A program made the position numbers and the translations under genes. A DNA stretch of 64,000 nucleotides from Bin22 sp965207275 (GTDB lineage Bacteria > Chloroflexota > Dehalococcoidia > Lucifugimonadales > UBA3495), in the NCBI GenBank assembly GCA_965207275.1, contig CBDBMH010000002.1:2666001-2730000 (forward strand), in the 5' to 3' direction. Shown piece after piece: positions 1-8,154 of the stretch; positions within the stretch are counted from its first letter, which is position 1, and each line of letters opens with the position of its first letter. The notes below the pieces were generated by a model that searched no databases, had not been told where the DNA came from, and saw only the letters and a list, made by a program, of their open reading frames with translations.

Positions 1-1
1 G

Positions 2-310
2 TCGGCCCTGGACACCGCCAGCGAACGCTATGTGCAGTCGGCGTTGCAGCCGTTGATGCGGGGCCGGACGACGGTGGCCATCGCCCACCGACTGTCCACC
101 ATAATGGCCGCGGACGTTATTTACGCCATTGACCGAGGACGAATAGTTGAACAAGGTTCTCACCCGGAACTGCTGGCCCGGGGAGGCCTGTACGCCAGGC
201 TGTACGAAGAACAGTTCGACAGCGGGCTGGTAGAGTGCTATTGCGAGGACGGAGTGGTGATGAGCGACGGGGAGATCGTGATGGCTGAACCGGAAGGAAT
301 ATTTGCCTGA
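2..310 (+). CDS. ABC transporter ATP-binding protein, C-terminal end (partial)
   Basis: The window opens inside this gene, so only about 100 C-terminal residues are visible. The frame starts with SALDTASE, the D-loop that follows Walker B in ABC ATPases, and continues to IAHRLSTI, which carries the switch histidine of the H-loop. The spacing and the GGLYARLYEEQF tail fit the nucleotide-binding half of an exporter in which permease and ATPase are fused (MsbA/LmrA type). A tail of about 30 acidic residues follows the domain. It should sit on the cytoplasmic face of the membrane and couple ATP hydrolysis to transport. The substrate cannot be told from what is present. The next gene converges on it after 95 bases. 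Confidence 0.9.
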   Translation, partial: SALDTASERYVQSALQPLMRGRTTVAIAHRLSTIMAADVIYAIDRGRIVEQGSHPELLARGGLYARLYEEQFDSGLVECYCEDGVVMSDGEIVMAEPEGIFA

Positions 311-405
311 CCGGCAGGGCTATTGCCGGCTCACGGCTTGTTCAAAAACCCCAGCTCCAGCGCCGGTCCGGAACCCAGACGAACCGCTTTAACGCAGCCG
401 GCTTT

Positions 406-1413
406 CTACCCCTTCACCCGCGGAATAACTTCATTCCCCATAAGCTCAATCTGCCGCAGGGTTGCTTCCTGGGACATGCCCGGCCACTGCATGCGGAAAA
501 TCAGGTAGTTGACGCCCAGTTCCCTTTGGTAGCGCTGGATTTCTGACGCCACGTCCTCAGGCGAGCCCAGCAGGAAGCGGTCGCGGGCCAGGTCCTGGTA
601 CGGTACCGAGAAACTCTCCTCGCCGGGCAGGGCCTTGTCCTGGCCCCAGGCGGCGTAGGCGGCGTACTTGGGGGCCAGCCAGGGTTCGCTCTCTACAAAT
701 GCCGACTCCCGGTCCCGGGCCACGTACAGTTCCCGCATCATGGGCAGGGACTCGGGCGTGGGCTGTCCAGCCCGCTCCAGGGTACCCTGGTAGCCCCGCC
801 ATTGCTCGGCCACCATTTGCACGGTGGCGTGGGGATTTACCAGCCACGGATAACCCCACCGGGCCGCCCGCCGGATGGCCACGTCGTTATTGGCCGCCAC
901 CCAGATAGGCGGGTGGGGCTGCTGCACCGGCTTGGTGGACGGGGAGATGCGAGGGACAGTGTAGAACTGGCCGCTGTACTCCACTTCTTCCTGGGTCCAC
1001 AGAAGCTTCATCACCTCCAGGGCTTCCCGCAGCCGGGCCACCCGCTCCCCGCGCTGTACACCGAAGGATGTATACTCTTCGTCCCGATACCCCAGGCCCA
1101 CCCCGAAGATGAACCTGCCGCCGCAGATGGCGTCCATGGTGGCCACGCTTTCGGCCAGTTCCACCGGGTTGTGGAGCGGAACCAGGATGACCGTCGCCGC
1201 CACCTCCATGTCCCCGGCCTCGGCGGCCAGGCGCGCCAGCAGGGGAAAGCTGGAACTCATTTGGTAGGGAGCGGCCAGGTAGTGCTGCCCGGTGCAGATC
1301 ATGTCGAAACCGGCCTCCCGCGCCGCCCTCACCTGCTCCACGCTTTCCTGGATCTTCAGGGGGAAGGACTCCCCGGGAAGGTATTGGTTGGTAACGAAAA
1401 ATCCCAGTTTCAT
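406..1413 (-). CDS. LLM-class flavin-dependent oxidoreductase (luciferase-like monooxygenase)
   Basis: Predicted F420- or FMN-dependent monooxygenase of the bacterial luciferase fold, 335 residues, close to the family norm. The start MKLGFFVTNQYLPG at 1413 is preceded by an AAGGA ribosome site; a longer reading would add 21 residues that do not look conserved. Visible family features are the N-terminal strand LGFFVTNQ, GQHYLAAPY after the second helix, the central ATVILVPLHNPVELAE segment, and GGRFIFGVGLGYRDEEY, a hallmark of this family. The TxPVQQPHPPIWVAANN stretch is typical of the long-chain oxidising members. The electron donor and substrate cannot be read from sequence. Such enzymes are strongly expanded in SAR202-type Chloroflexota. 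A second one lies at 19712-20761. Confidence 0.9.
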   Translation of the reverse strand: MKLGFFVTNQYLPGESFPLKIQESVEQVRAAREAGFDMICTGQHYLAAPYQMSSSFPLLARLAAEAGDMEVAATVILVPLHNPVELAESVATMDAICGGRFIFGVGLGYRDEEYTSFGVQRGERVARLREALEVMKLLWTQEEVEYSGQFYTVPRISPSTKPVQQPHPPIWVAANNDVAIRRAARWGYPWLVNPHATVQMVAEQWRGYQGTLERAGQPTPESLPMMRELYVARDRESAFVESEPWLAPKYAAYAAWGQDKALPGEESFSVPYQDLARDRFLLGSPEDVASEIQRYQRELGVNYLIFRMQWPGMSQEATLRQIELMGNEVIPRVKG

Positions 1414-1626
1414 GGCAGTCCTTTTCCGGTGGCTAAAGCTTGTCAGATAAAGTAACCAATTGTCTTTGCCCGTCATATTCTAAGGGCTGGCGTTGGCACG
1501 AACAACAAGCCATTACTGATACCTGGTCGGGTATATTTGCCAAGGCTTAGTGCAATAGAAGTATCTGGCTATTGTGGAATTCCCTTTTCTTGCGCTAAAG
1601 TTAGGCGAATGGACAGGGGGTGAGGG

Positions 1627-2427
1627 ATGAAAATTGCCAGATTCCGCGCGGGCAGCCGAACCGCAAACGGGGTAGTCATCGGTGACGAGATAGCCGAGAT
1701 TCGCGGCAGCATTTTTGCCAGCTTCAGAATTACCGATACTCGCCACTCGCTATCCGACGTGAGGCTTATGCCGCCCACCGATCCCGCCGAGTTGTGGGGG
1801 CCAGGCCTGAATTTTGTGGACCACCTGGAGTATGCCGGTTCGGTATTTGGCCAGGGAGCCATGCCCGTACCCGAACATCCCCAGCCCTGGCGCAAGGGCC
1901 GGAACGCCCTCACCGGCGTCAACGAGCCAATAATCATTCCCCGCGACACCGGCGGGGAAGTCCACTATGAGGGAGAGGCCGTGGCCGTCATTGGCAAGGT
2001 CTGCCGGCGCGTTTCCCCCGACCGCGCCTCCCAGTACATTCTGGGCTACACCTGCGGCAACGATGTCAGTGAGCGGTCCTGGCAGAAGGACGACTGGACT
2101 TTCTGGCGGGCCAAGGGCGCCGATACCTTCGCTCCGGTAGGTCCATGGATTGAGACTGAACTGGAACCGCAGCAATTGGACCTGTTGGTGAGGATCAACG
2201 GCGAAGAGGTCCAGCGGTGCAACACCTCGGACATGATCTTTACCTTCGCGGAAATTGTAAGCTACATCAGCCAACAGGTAACCCTGCGGCCGGGGGACCT
2301 GGTATTCTCCGGCGCAACCGGTGTTACTCGGGCCATAGTCCCCGGGGACGTGGTCGAGGTTGACATTCCAGGCATCGGCGTACTGACCAACCCGGTAATT
2401 GCCGAGTTTGAGGCTGGTGAAGGTTAA
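1627..2427 (+). CDS. fumarylacetoacetate hydrolase (FAH) family protein
   Basis: A 266-residue protein of the FAH fold, which cleaves C-C bonds in beta-diketo acids or acts as a hydratase or decarboxylase in meta-cleavage pathways, using a divalent metal. Residues around 115-180 hold the core: HYEGEAVAVIGK with the metal-binding Glu pair, YTCGNDVSERSWQ with the Asp, and RAKGADTFAPVGPWI. The C-terminal part VFSGATGVTR...GDVVEVDIPGIGVLTNPV closes the barrel. The N-terminal 70 residues are the short lid typical of single-domain members. The ATG has a GGGGGTGAGGG ribosome site. It lies beside a flavin monooxygenase and an MFS carrier, which suits breakdown of an imported organic acid. The exact substrate is not known. 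A weak inverted repeat (2442-2448 with 2464-2470) follows. Confidence 0.93.
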   Translation: MKIARFRAGSRTANGVVIGDEIAEIRGSIFASFRITDTRHSLSDVRLMPPTDPAELWGPGLNFVDHLEYAGSVFGQGAMPVPEHPQPWRKGRNALTGVNEPIIIPRDTGGEVHYEGEAVAVIGKVCRRVSPDRASQYILGYTCGNDVSERSWQKDDWTFWRAKGADTFAPVGPWIETELEPQQLDLLVRINGEEVQRCNTSDMIFTFAEIVSYISQQVTLRPGDLVFSGATGVTRAIVPGDVVEVDIPGIGVLTNPVIAEFEAGEG

Positions 2428-2505
2428 GGAAGACGTTCAGCCGGAAGGGTCCTGACGCAACGTCCTTCCGAAGACCCCGCTTCCTTTGAATCCTGTGCCC
2501 CCGGC

Positions 2506-3900
2506 TTATCTTCCGGGGTTGCTACCAGCGTCTTCGGCAATTTCCCCGCTCTCACCGATCTGGGCGGCAGTGCCGGGCGGCGAGGGGCGGCGGGCCAGGG
2601 CAAACATCAGCGCGCTCAGCACGAAAGTGGGCGCGAAGGTGGCCAGCACAATGGCATAACTCTCCGTGGTATCCCGTATCCATCCCGCGTAGATGGGCGC
2701 GATGAACATGCCGATATTGTGAAAGACGCTCATGGCGCCCATCAGGCTGGCAAAGCGGTTGCGCCCAAAGTAGTCCCCCACCATAATCCAGTTTACCGAC
2801 GTTATCCCCTCCACGATGGCCAATCCCAGGATGAAGACCACCAGGGCCGGCCACTGGGGCAAGAGCCACAAGCCAAGCAGCCCAATGGCGCCCAGATTCA
2901 TCCCGTAGAAGAGCAGTTTTCGCGGCGACAGCCGCCCTCCAGCCACGCCCAGCAGGAATCGCAAGGGTATGGCCATGAAGAACATCACCGAGGCGGCGAG
3001 GGTGGCAATGTCCTCGCTCATGCCCTTCCACACCAGCAGGGGAAACAGGTGAATGATAATGGAGTTGGTGGCCGATACCCGGGTGATGACGCCCAGCAGG
3101 ATGAACCAGAAGGCCTGGGTGCGCAGGGCCTGGCGAACGGTAAAATTCTGCTCTTCACCCGACATGGACGCAGCCGGCGCATGATGCCCGCCGCCCCTGG
3201 AGGGCCGGGCGGCGGCAGCTCCCGCGGGGAGGTCGCCATCAGGCCGTAGCCCCATATCCTCGGGCTTGCTGCGGATGACGTAGGCCACGGGCAGCGTGAG
3301 GAAGGTGATAAAGAGGCCGATGATGAAGACGGTAGGCCGCCAGCCCAGGGAGACAATGCCCAGGTGCAACAGGGGCACCACGATGGCGCCGCCGCCGGCA
3401 AAGGCGGTCATGAGGGTGGAGAGGGCCACCGCCTTGCGCCGGACGAACCACTGGTTGACCGTGGCCATCAGGGTCTGGCCAAGCCCCGCCGTCTTGCCGA
3501 TGGACACCACGCCTACGAAGAGAAACACGAGCTGCCAGTATTCCCGGGCGAAGGACAGCAGCATCAGCCCTATGCCGGCCGTCAATCCGCCGAACAGGAT
3601 CATGGGCCGCGAACCGAACTTGTCCACCAGCCAGCCCACCAGCGGGGCGCCCAGCCCGCCCTCGGCCCGGGCCAGGGAAAATACCAGGGACATGGCGGCG
3701 TATGAAATGCCCAGGTCGCCGCGAATGGGTTCAAAAAACCGCGGAAAGCCGGTGGAAATGGCGCCGTTGCCGAACATCCCCTGCAGGCAGGCCACGGCCA
3801 CCACGTACCAGCCATAAAAAAAGCGGCCCTGCCGCCGCTGGGTGGTACCAGTTTCCGCCGGGTTGGGGGAAGTCTGGGGGTTGGGAGGGGAAGTGCTCAT
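2506..3900 (-). CDS. MFS transporter
   Basis: A 464-residue inner-membrane carrier of the major facilitator superfamily. After a proline-rich cytoplasmic N-terminus of about 28 residues, RFFYGWYVVAVACLQGMFG begins helix 1, and GWLVDKFGSRPMILFGGL is the loop 2-3 signature. About 12 hydrophobic segments follow, with a polar central loop near residues 205-245. The opening FYGWxxV and the overall form resemble the oxalate/formate antiporter and monocarboxylate group, so an organic anion is a reasonable guess. No ribosome site is seen before the ATG. On the minus strand TTGACC and TAATAT lie 18 bases apart so close to the start that a leaderless transcript is possible. It converges on the FAH-family gene. 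Confidence 0.88.
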   Translation of the reverse strand: MSTSPPNPQTSPNPAETGTTQRRQGRFFYGWYVVAVACLQGMFGNGAISTGFPRFFEPIRGDLGISYAAMSLVFSLARAEGGLGAPLVGWLVDKFGSRPMILFGGLTAGIGLMLLSFAREYWQLVFLFVGVVSIGKTAGLGQTLMATVNQWFVRRKAVALSTLMTAFAGGGAIVVPLLHLGIVSLGWRPTVFIIGLFITFLTLPVAYVIRSKPEDMGLRPDGDLPAGAAAARPSRGGGHHAPAASMSGEEQNFTVRQALRTQAFWFILLGVITRVSATNSIIIHLFPLLVWKGMSEDIATLAASVMFFMAIPLRFLLGVAGGRLSPRKLLFYGMNLGAIGLLGLWLLPQWPALVVFILGLAIVEGITSVNWIMVGDYFGRNRFASLMGAMSVFHNIGMFIAPIYAGWIRDTTESYAIVLATFAPTFVLSALMFALARRPSPPGTAAQIGESGEIAEDAGSNPGR

Positions 3901-4054
3901 GTCGACCAGTGAATATTATCTCAGTCTCGGATATTCGGTCAAGGGGATTATTAATCCTCGATATATAATCCCATTATTTTCTCCTATAGAAAGTTTCCCA
4001 GCCAGCTACCAGGCTGGGTAGCCATTCCCTCAAGTCCTGTGCCAAAATACGGCA

Positions 4055-4861
4055 ATGCAGACAGTGCCACAGCAGCCAACTTTTCTTGAATCCGCCCTTC
4101 GCAAGGACAGGTACATTGTCCTCGCTGGCCTAGCGGCCATAACCCTGCTGGCCTGGGCCTACCTGGTCTACCTGGCCCCGGCCATGTCCGGCATGGACAG
4201 CCTGGGCGAATTCGGCAATATGGCCATGTCCGGTGGTTCAGTGGGCTTTGGGCCGGTGGCCATCATGCTGATGTTTCTCATGTGGGCAGTGATGATGGTG
4301 GGAATGATGGTGCCCTCGGCTGCCCCCATGATCCTGGCCTTCGCCAATATCAACCGCCGCCGCCGGGAGCAGGGCAGCCCCTACGTCCCAACGGCAGTTT
4401 TCCTGTCGGGCTACTTGATGGTCTGGGCGGGCTTTTCCTTGGCGGCAACCATGGGCCAGATTGCCCTGATATTTGCCATCCTGAGCCCTTCCAGCATGGA
4501 CAGCGATTTGATTGGCGGCGTACTTCTCCTGGCGGCGGGGACCTTCCAGTTAAGTCCCCTGAAGAACGTCTGCCTGCGACACTGCCGCACGCCCATGGGC
4601 TTCATCACCAACGACTGGCGGGACGGACAGCGGGGCGCCCTGCTGATGGGCCTGCACCACGGCGGATACTGCCTGGGCTGCTGTTGGGCGCTGATGGGCC
4701 TGCTGTTCCTGCTGGGCGTCATGAACCTTTTGTGGATTGCCGCCCTGGCCGCCTTCGTGCTGGTGGAGAAAGTGGTCCCGGCCGGGGTGTGGGTAGGTCG
4801 TGCCGCAGGTGTCGGCATGCTGGCCTGGGGTATATGGCTGCTGTCCGGGGTCTTCCTTTGA
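4055..4861 (+). CDS. DUF2182 domain-containing integral membrane protein
   Basis: A 268-residue polytopic membrane protein matching the DUF2182 family (predicted metal-binding membrane proteins). Features seen: an N-terminal anchor near residues 20-42, then WAVMMVGMMVPSAAPMILAF, whose methionine-rich MMxxMMxPSAxPM run is the family hallmark. Next come further helices and the C-terminal half with CLRHCRTP, LHHGGYCLGCCWALM and a final pair of helices. The His/Cys/Met-rich faces suggest metal handling, but no reaction is established for the family. The ATG has no clear Shine-Dalgarno. A TATAAT at 3964-3969 is a possible -10. DUF2182 proteins are often paired with DUF1326 proteins; the gene that follows is not recognisably one. 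Confidence 0.88.
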   Translation: MQTVPQQPTFLESALRKDRYIVLAGLAAITLLAWAYLVYLAPAMSGMDSLGEFGNMAMSGGSVGFGPVAIMLMFLMWAVMMVGMMVPSAAPMILAFANINRRRREQGSPYVPTAVFLSGYLMVWAGFSLAATMGQIALIFAILSPSSMDSDLIGGVLLLAAGTFQLSPLKNVCLRHCRTPMGFITNDWRDGQRGALLMGLHHGGYCLGCCWALMGLLFLLGVMNLLWIAALAAFVLVEKVVPAGVWVGRAAGVGMLAWGIWLLSGVFL

Positions 4862-4967
4862 GCCAGGAAATCAAACATGGATGGAAAGAATATACGGGAT
4901 GGGACAAGGGTAGACGCGTAGTGCCCTTTGCATCCTGTATCTCCGTGTTTCAACAGGTGGAACAACT

Positions 4968-5456
4968 ATGACAACCCATGCCGATAGGCACGACCTGGAC
5001 AAGCTGAAGCGCTGGCAGAAGGACCTGGAGGCCACGCCGGAGGATGCGCCGCCCGTCTTTGCCATTTTCCTGGTGTCCGGCGAGGACCGGGGCGCCCACG
5101 ACGTGTTCCGGGCCTTCCGCGCCAGCTTCGAGGAACAAAAGCTGGGGTTTGCCCACCTGGTCATATTCGGCCAGCACGGAGCGTCGAAGACGGCACGGAG
5201 GCTGCGGGCCAGGTTTGGGCTGGATGAAAGAGGCGGGCCGTCGCTGGTTCTCTTCTCGGGCCTCGACAGCGGACCGCAAATTGTTTCGCTGCCCTCGGGG
5301 GAAGAAGAAGACGGGCACACCGATGAAGGGTCCGGCTGGCGGGAAGCATTGAACAAAGCAGTTGAGGTAGTCAGCAGGGGTAGCTGCCAAGGCAGGGCGG
5401 CCAAGGACGCGGTTACCGAGCTATGCCAGTCCGTCATGGACTCACTGGACATCTGA
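4968..5456 (+). CDS. hypothetical protein, possible thioredoxin-like fold
   Basis: A 162-residue soluble, acidic protein that I do not recognise. It starts at an ATG preceded by AGGTGG. The middle, about residues 28-90, alternates hydrophobic strands and charged helices (VFAIFLVSGED, FAHLVIFGQHG, PSLVLFSGLD). That could be a thioredoxin-like or Rossmann-like small domain, but no CxxC or nucleotide motif is present. The C-terminal third is a helix with two cysteines (SCQGRA, ELCQSVMDSL). It begins 107 bases after the DUF2182 gene and ends 41 bases before rmuC, all in the same direction, so it may be co-transcribed. Codon use looks like its neighbours. No function is assigned. Confidence 0.7.
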   Translation: MTTHADRHDLDKLKRWQKDLEATPEDAPPVFAIFLVSGEDRGAHDVFRAFRASFEEQKLGFAHLVIFGQHGASKTARRLRARFGLDERGGPSLVLFSGLDSGPQIVSLPSGEEEDGHTDEGSGWREALNKAVEVVSRGSCQGRAAKDAVTELCQSVMDSLDI

Positions 5457-5496
5457 CATCGTACCTGAAGCCGTGCGACTTTAGGGAGACCGAACA

Positions 5497-6843
5497 ATGG
5501 AAGTCATTCTTGCTCTTGTAGGACTGGCCACTGGCCTGATTTTGGGTGGACTGTTGATCCTGCTTCTGCGTGGAAAGAAACCGCCCGAGTTAGTCGGAGT
5601 TAGCGAGGCTGACCACGAGAGGGCGCTAGCCGAACTGCGCCTCCAGAACCAGCATGAGGTGGCGGAGCGGGACCGGGCGCTGGCTGACGTTCGATTGAAG
5701 CACGAGCAGGAATTGGGGTCGCGGCAGGAAGAAATTTCGAGGCTCATCGGCCAGTTGGAACAGGCCAAGTCCGCGCAGGAACTCCTGGAGACTGCCAAGA
5801 CTCAGCTGGGGGAACAGTTCAAGGCAACGGCATCTGATGTGTTGCAGGCCAGCAACAGGCAATTCATGGAATTGTCGCAACAGGGCCTGGGCAAGACTAT
5901 GGAGCAGGCTAAGGGCGAACTTGAGCAGCGCCACCGCCAATTTCAGGAATTGGTCAAGCCACTGGCCGAGAACTATGGAAAATTGAACCCCCAGATCGAC
6001 TTGCTGATAGAGCAAAGCAATAGAGTTACTGCTGAGACCAGCCGTCTCAGCACCGCGCTGTCAGACAACAGGCAGGCCGGCCATTGGGGTGAAGTCCAGC
6101 TACGCAAAGTAGTGGAAGCCGCGGGTATGTCACCATACTGCGATTTTGAGGAACAGGGCTCGGTGAGCGGTTCTCAACAGGTCCGACCGGATCTGGTCGT
6201 GAACTTGCCGGAAAAGCGTGCCATCGTTATCGACGCAAAGGCTTCAACTCTGGCTTATATGGAAGCGCAGCTGGCCGAAGACTCTGAAACCGCCGATAAT
6301 GCCTGGGTTCGCCACGCTCAGGCCATGAGAAGGCAGATTGACGACCTGGCCGGAAAGGACTACGGCGCCGCTGTGCCCGGGTCTCTGGACTTTGTCGTGA
6401 TGTTCGTCCCCGGAGACCAATTCCTGGCAGCCGCCCTCAGAGCGGACGACAATCTGGTGACCTATGCCATGGGAAAGCGGATAGCCATTGCCACTCCCGC
6501 ATCGCTGATTGCGATGTTGTGGGCCGTCAACAATGGCTGGCAGCAATATCGGGTCGCCGAGGAAGCGGCTCGTATCAAGAATGTGGGCGAGGAAATGTAC
6601 AAGCGCCTTACCACCTTTATGAACCACTATGCCCGCGTGGGAAAACAGCTGGAAACGGCAGTATCAACTTACAACAGTTCAGTAAATTCCTTTGACCGTC
6701 GCGTAGTACCGCAGGGCCGCCGATTCGCCGAACTGGTGGTGGGAGCGGAGGTTGAACTATCCGCGCCCGATTCCATAGACGAACTCCCCGTAAGCTCTGC
6801 TTATGCCGAGGAGCCCGAGATTTCCGCAGCCGCCGACAACTAG
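5497..6843 (+). CDS. rmuC: DNA recombination protein RmuC
   Basis: A 448-residue RmuC-family protein. Residues 2-26 form a single membrane anchor (VILALVGLATGLILGGLLILLL). A long charged coiled coil runs from about 35 to 190, and the nuclease-like core occupies about 200-400. The core shows GHWGEVQLRKVVEAAGM, DLVVNLPEKRAIVIDAKAS (the D...DAK pattern of PD-(D/E)xK-type folds), FVPGDQFLAAAL and the conserved PASLIAMLWAVNNGWQQ. RmuC limits inversions at short inverted repeats in E. coli and is thought to act on aberrant DNA structures at the membrane. Length and domain order are normal. The ATG follows AGGGAGACC. It may be transcribed with the two membrane and unknown genes upstream. Confidence 0.94.
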   Translation: MEVILALVGLATGLILGGLLILLLRGKKPPELVGVSEADHERALAELRLQNQHEVAERDRALADVRLKHEQELGSRQEEISRLIGQLEQAKSAQELLETAKTQLGEQFKATASDVLQASNRQFMELSQQGLGKTMEQAKGELEQRHRQFQELVKPLAENYGKLNPQIDLLIEQSNRVTAETSRLSTALSDNRQAGHWGEVQLRKVVEAAGMSPYCDFEEQGSVSGSQQVRPDLVVNLPEKRAIVIDAKASTLAYMEAQLAEDSETADNAWVRHAQAMRRQIDDLAGKDYGAAVPGSLDFVVMFVPGDQFLAAALRADDNLVTYAMGKRIAIATPASLIAMLWAVNNGWQQYRVAEEAARIKNVGEEMYKRLTTFMNHYARVGKQLETAVSTYNSSVNSFDRRVVPQGRRFAELVVGAEVELSAPDSIDELPVSSAYAEEPEISAAADN

Positions 6844-6910
6844 CCCCCGCCTTGCGCACCCGCCTCGCCGATGCTACCATGACGCCAAAGCTACATACGG
6901 AGGTGCGAAC

Positions 6911-7429
6911 ATGGCTCTCATATCCAACCTGGGCCACGTGGGCATTATCTGCGACGACTTTCTGAAGATGCGCGACTTCTATACCCGGGTTCTCGGCCTG
7001 ACCGTAACCGATGAGGATCCCGACCGGGGCAGTTGCTTCCTCAGCGCCGACCCCGACAACGAGCACCACGAGCTTAACCTGGGTTCGGCCAACGATAGCC
7101 GGCCCCGCACCCGCAACGTGGGTCAGGTATCCTTCATCGTCTCCAGCATGGAAGCCCTGCGGGAACTGGACCGCCGGTTCAAGGCCGAAGGCACCACCAT
7201 CCTGCGCACGGTCACCCACGGTATCTCCAACAGCATTTACTTCGAAGATCCGGAAGGCAATGTGGGCGAGGTCTATTACAAGACCGGCTACGTGGTCAAG
7301 CAGGGCTTTGGGCGGCCCATCGACCTGGAAAACCAGTCCGACGATGAGATTATGGCCTTCGCCCAGAGCTTCGAGGCCACGGAAGGTCCCTTCCAGGGCG
7401 CCAAGCTCCCAGTGGGCAGCTTCGACTAG
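6911..7429 (+). CDS. VOC family protein (glyoxalase/extradiol dioxygenase fold)
   Basis: A 172-residue vicinal-oxygen-chelate protein. The start MALISNLGHVGI is fixed by a strong GGAGGT at 6899-6904; longer readings add a non-conserved Pro-rich leader. The two beta-alpha-beta-beta-beta modules show the metal ligands expected for the fold: His in LGHVGI, His in the EHHELNLG stretch and Glu in VGEVYYKTGY. The loop DPEGNVGEVYYKTGY is typical of extradiol dioxygenase-like members. It would bind a divalent metal and act on a small organic substrate such as a catechol-like or keto compound; which one is unknown. It closely resembles the VOC protein at 13201-13755 in layout, with a similar helical C-terminal extension, suggesting paralogues. 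Confidence 0.9.
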   Translation: MALISNLGHVGIICDDFLKMRDFYTRVLGLTVTDEDPDRGSCFLSADPDNEHHELNLGSANDSRPRTRNVGQVSFIVSSMEALRELDRRFKAEGTTILRTVTHGISNSIYFEDPEGNVGEVYYKTGYVVKQGFGRPIDLENQSDDEIMAFAQSFEATEGPFQGAKLPVGSFD

Positions 7430-7569
7430 AGCCACTCTTGTGGAAAGCCAGCCCATTCCGAAGGCTTTCGTGCAATCGGCCGGGTTTGGGCAAAGCGATT
7501 GACCCCATTCGACTGCCGCCTTGCGGAACGTAGGGCGGCATTGTCTGTATAGTTATGGAGGGGTTCAGT

Positions 7570-7992
7570 TTGACTACTCCAAAAGCGACTAAAGCTGGTC
7601 GGAAGCTGGTTCTCCCGGGAAACACCGTAGAGGGTGAAGTGGGGACCTTTTACGTCGATTTCATTATCTGGAACCGCGAGAGGACCGAGTCCCGCTCCCT
7701 GAACGGTTTGGTGGACACCGGCTCAACCTATACCCTGATTCCCCAGGCTGTACTGGAGCAAATGGGCATCGAAAGGATGCGTTCCTTGCGGTTTAATCTG
7801 GCCGACGGCTCCCACATGGAACTGCCCGTTGGCCGGGCGGAGATAGAACTGGAGGGCCAGGTCGAGTTGGTTCCGGTAGTGTTTGGCCCAGACCCTGAAA
7901 GAATACTTCTTGGCGCAGTGGCCTTAGAGCTCTTCGTGTTCGCCGCGGATGCAGCGCACCAACGATTGATTCCTGCGGACCTTACGTTCTAA
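7570..7992 (+). CDS. retropepsin-like aspartyl protease family protein
   Basis: A single-domain clan AA aspartic protease-like protein of about 140 residues. GLVDTGSTYTLIPQAVLEQMGI holds the catalytic DTG(S) signature. LADGSHMELPVGRAEIEL gives the flap region, and ILLGAVALELF the ILG-like turn before the C-terminal helix, as in retroviral-type and gag-asp proteins that work as dimers. An ATG at 7555 is in frame, but it is itself the front of the GGAGGGG ribosome site. I therefore prefer the TTG at 7570, six bases after that site. No signal peptide is seen. The target is unknown. A good terminator follows at 8022. Confidence 0.82.
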   Translation: MTTPKATKAGRKLVLPGNTVEGEVGTFYVDFIIWNRERTESRSLNGLVDTGSTYTLIPQAVLEQMGIERMRSLRFNLADGSHMELPVGRAEIELEGQVELVPVVFGPDPERILLGAVALELFVFAADAAHQRLIPADLTF

Positions 7993-8021
7993 AGGGTGTC
8001 AGCCAAATTTCAGTGGCAACA

Positions 8022-8059
8022 GGGGTGGGTAGTTTCAACCCGCCCCGTGTTTATTTATT
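8022..8059 (+). terminator. intrinsic terminator after retropepsin-like gene
   Basis: Nine-base stem (8022-8030 with 8038-8046, one G-U pair) around a seven-base loop, followed by a T-rich tail. It ends the transcript from the upstream gene before the hydroxylase gene. Confidence 0.7.
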
Positions 8060-8154
8060 CCACGAATCGGCGCGAATTTTCACGAATAATCCAATGAAGT
8101 AAGAATATTGGTGAATATTCGTTTCCATTCCTGGGCAAGAAAAGGGGGTAACCC

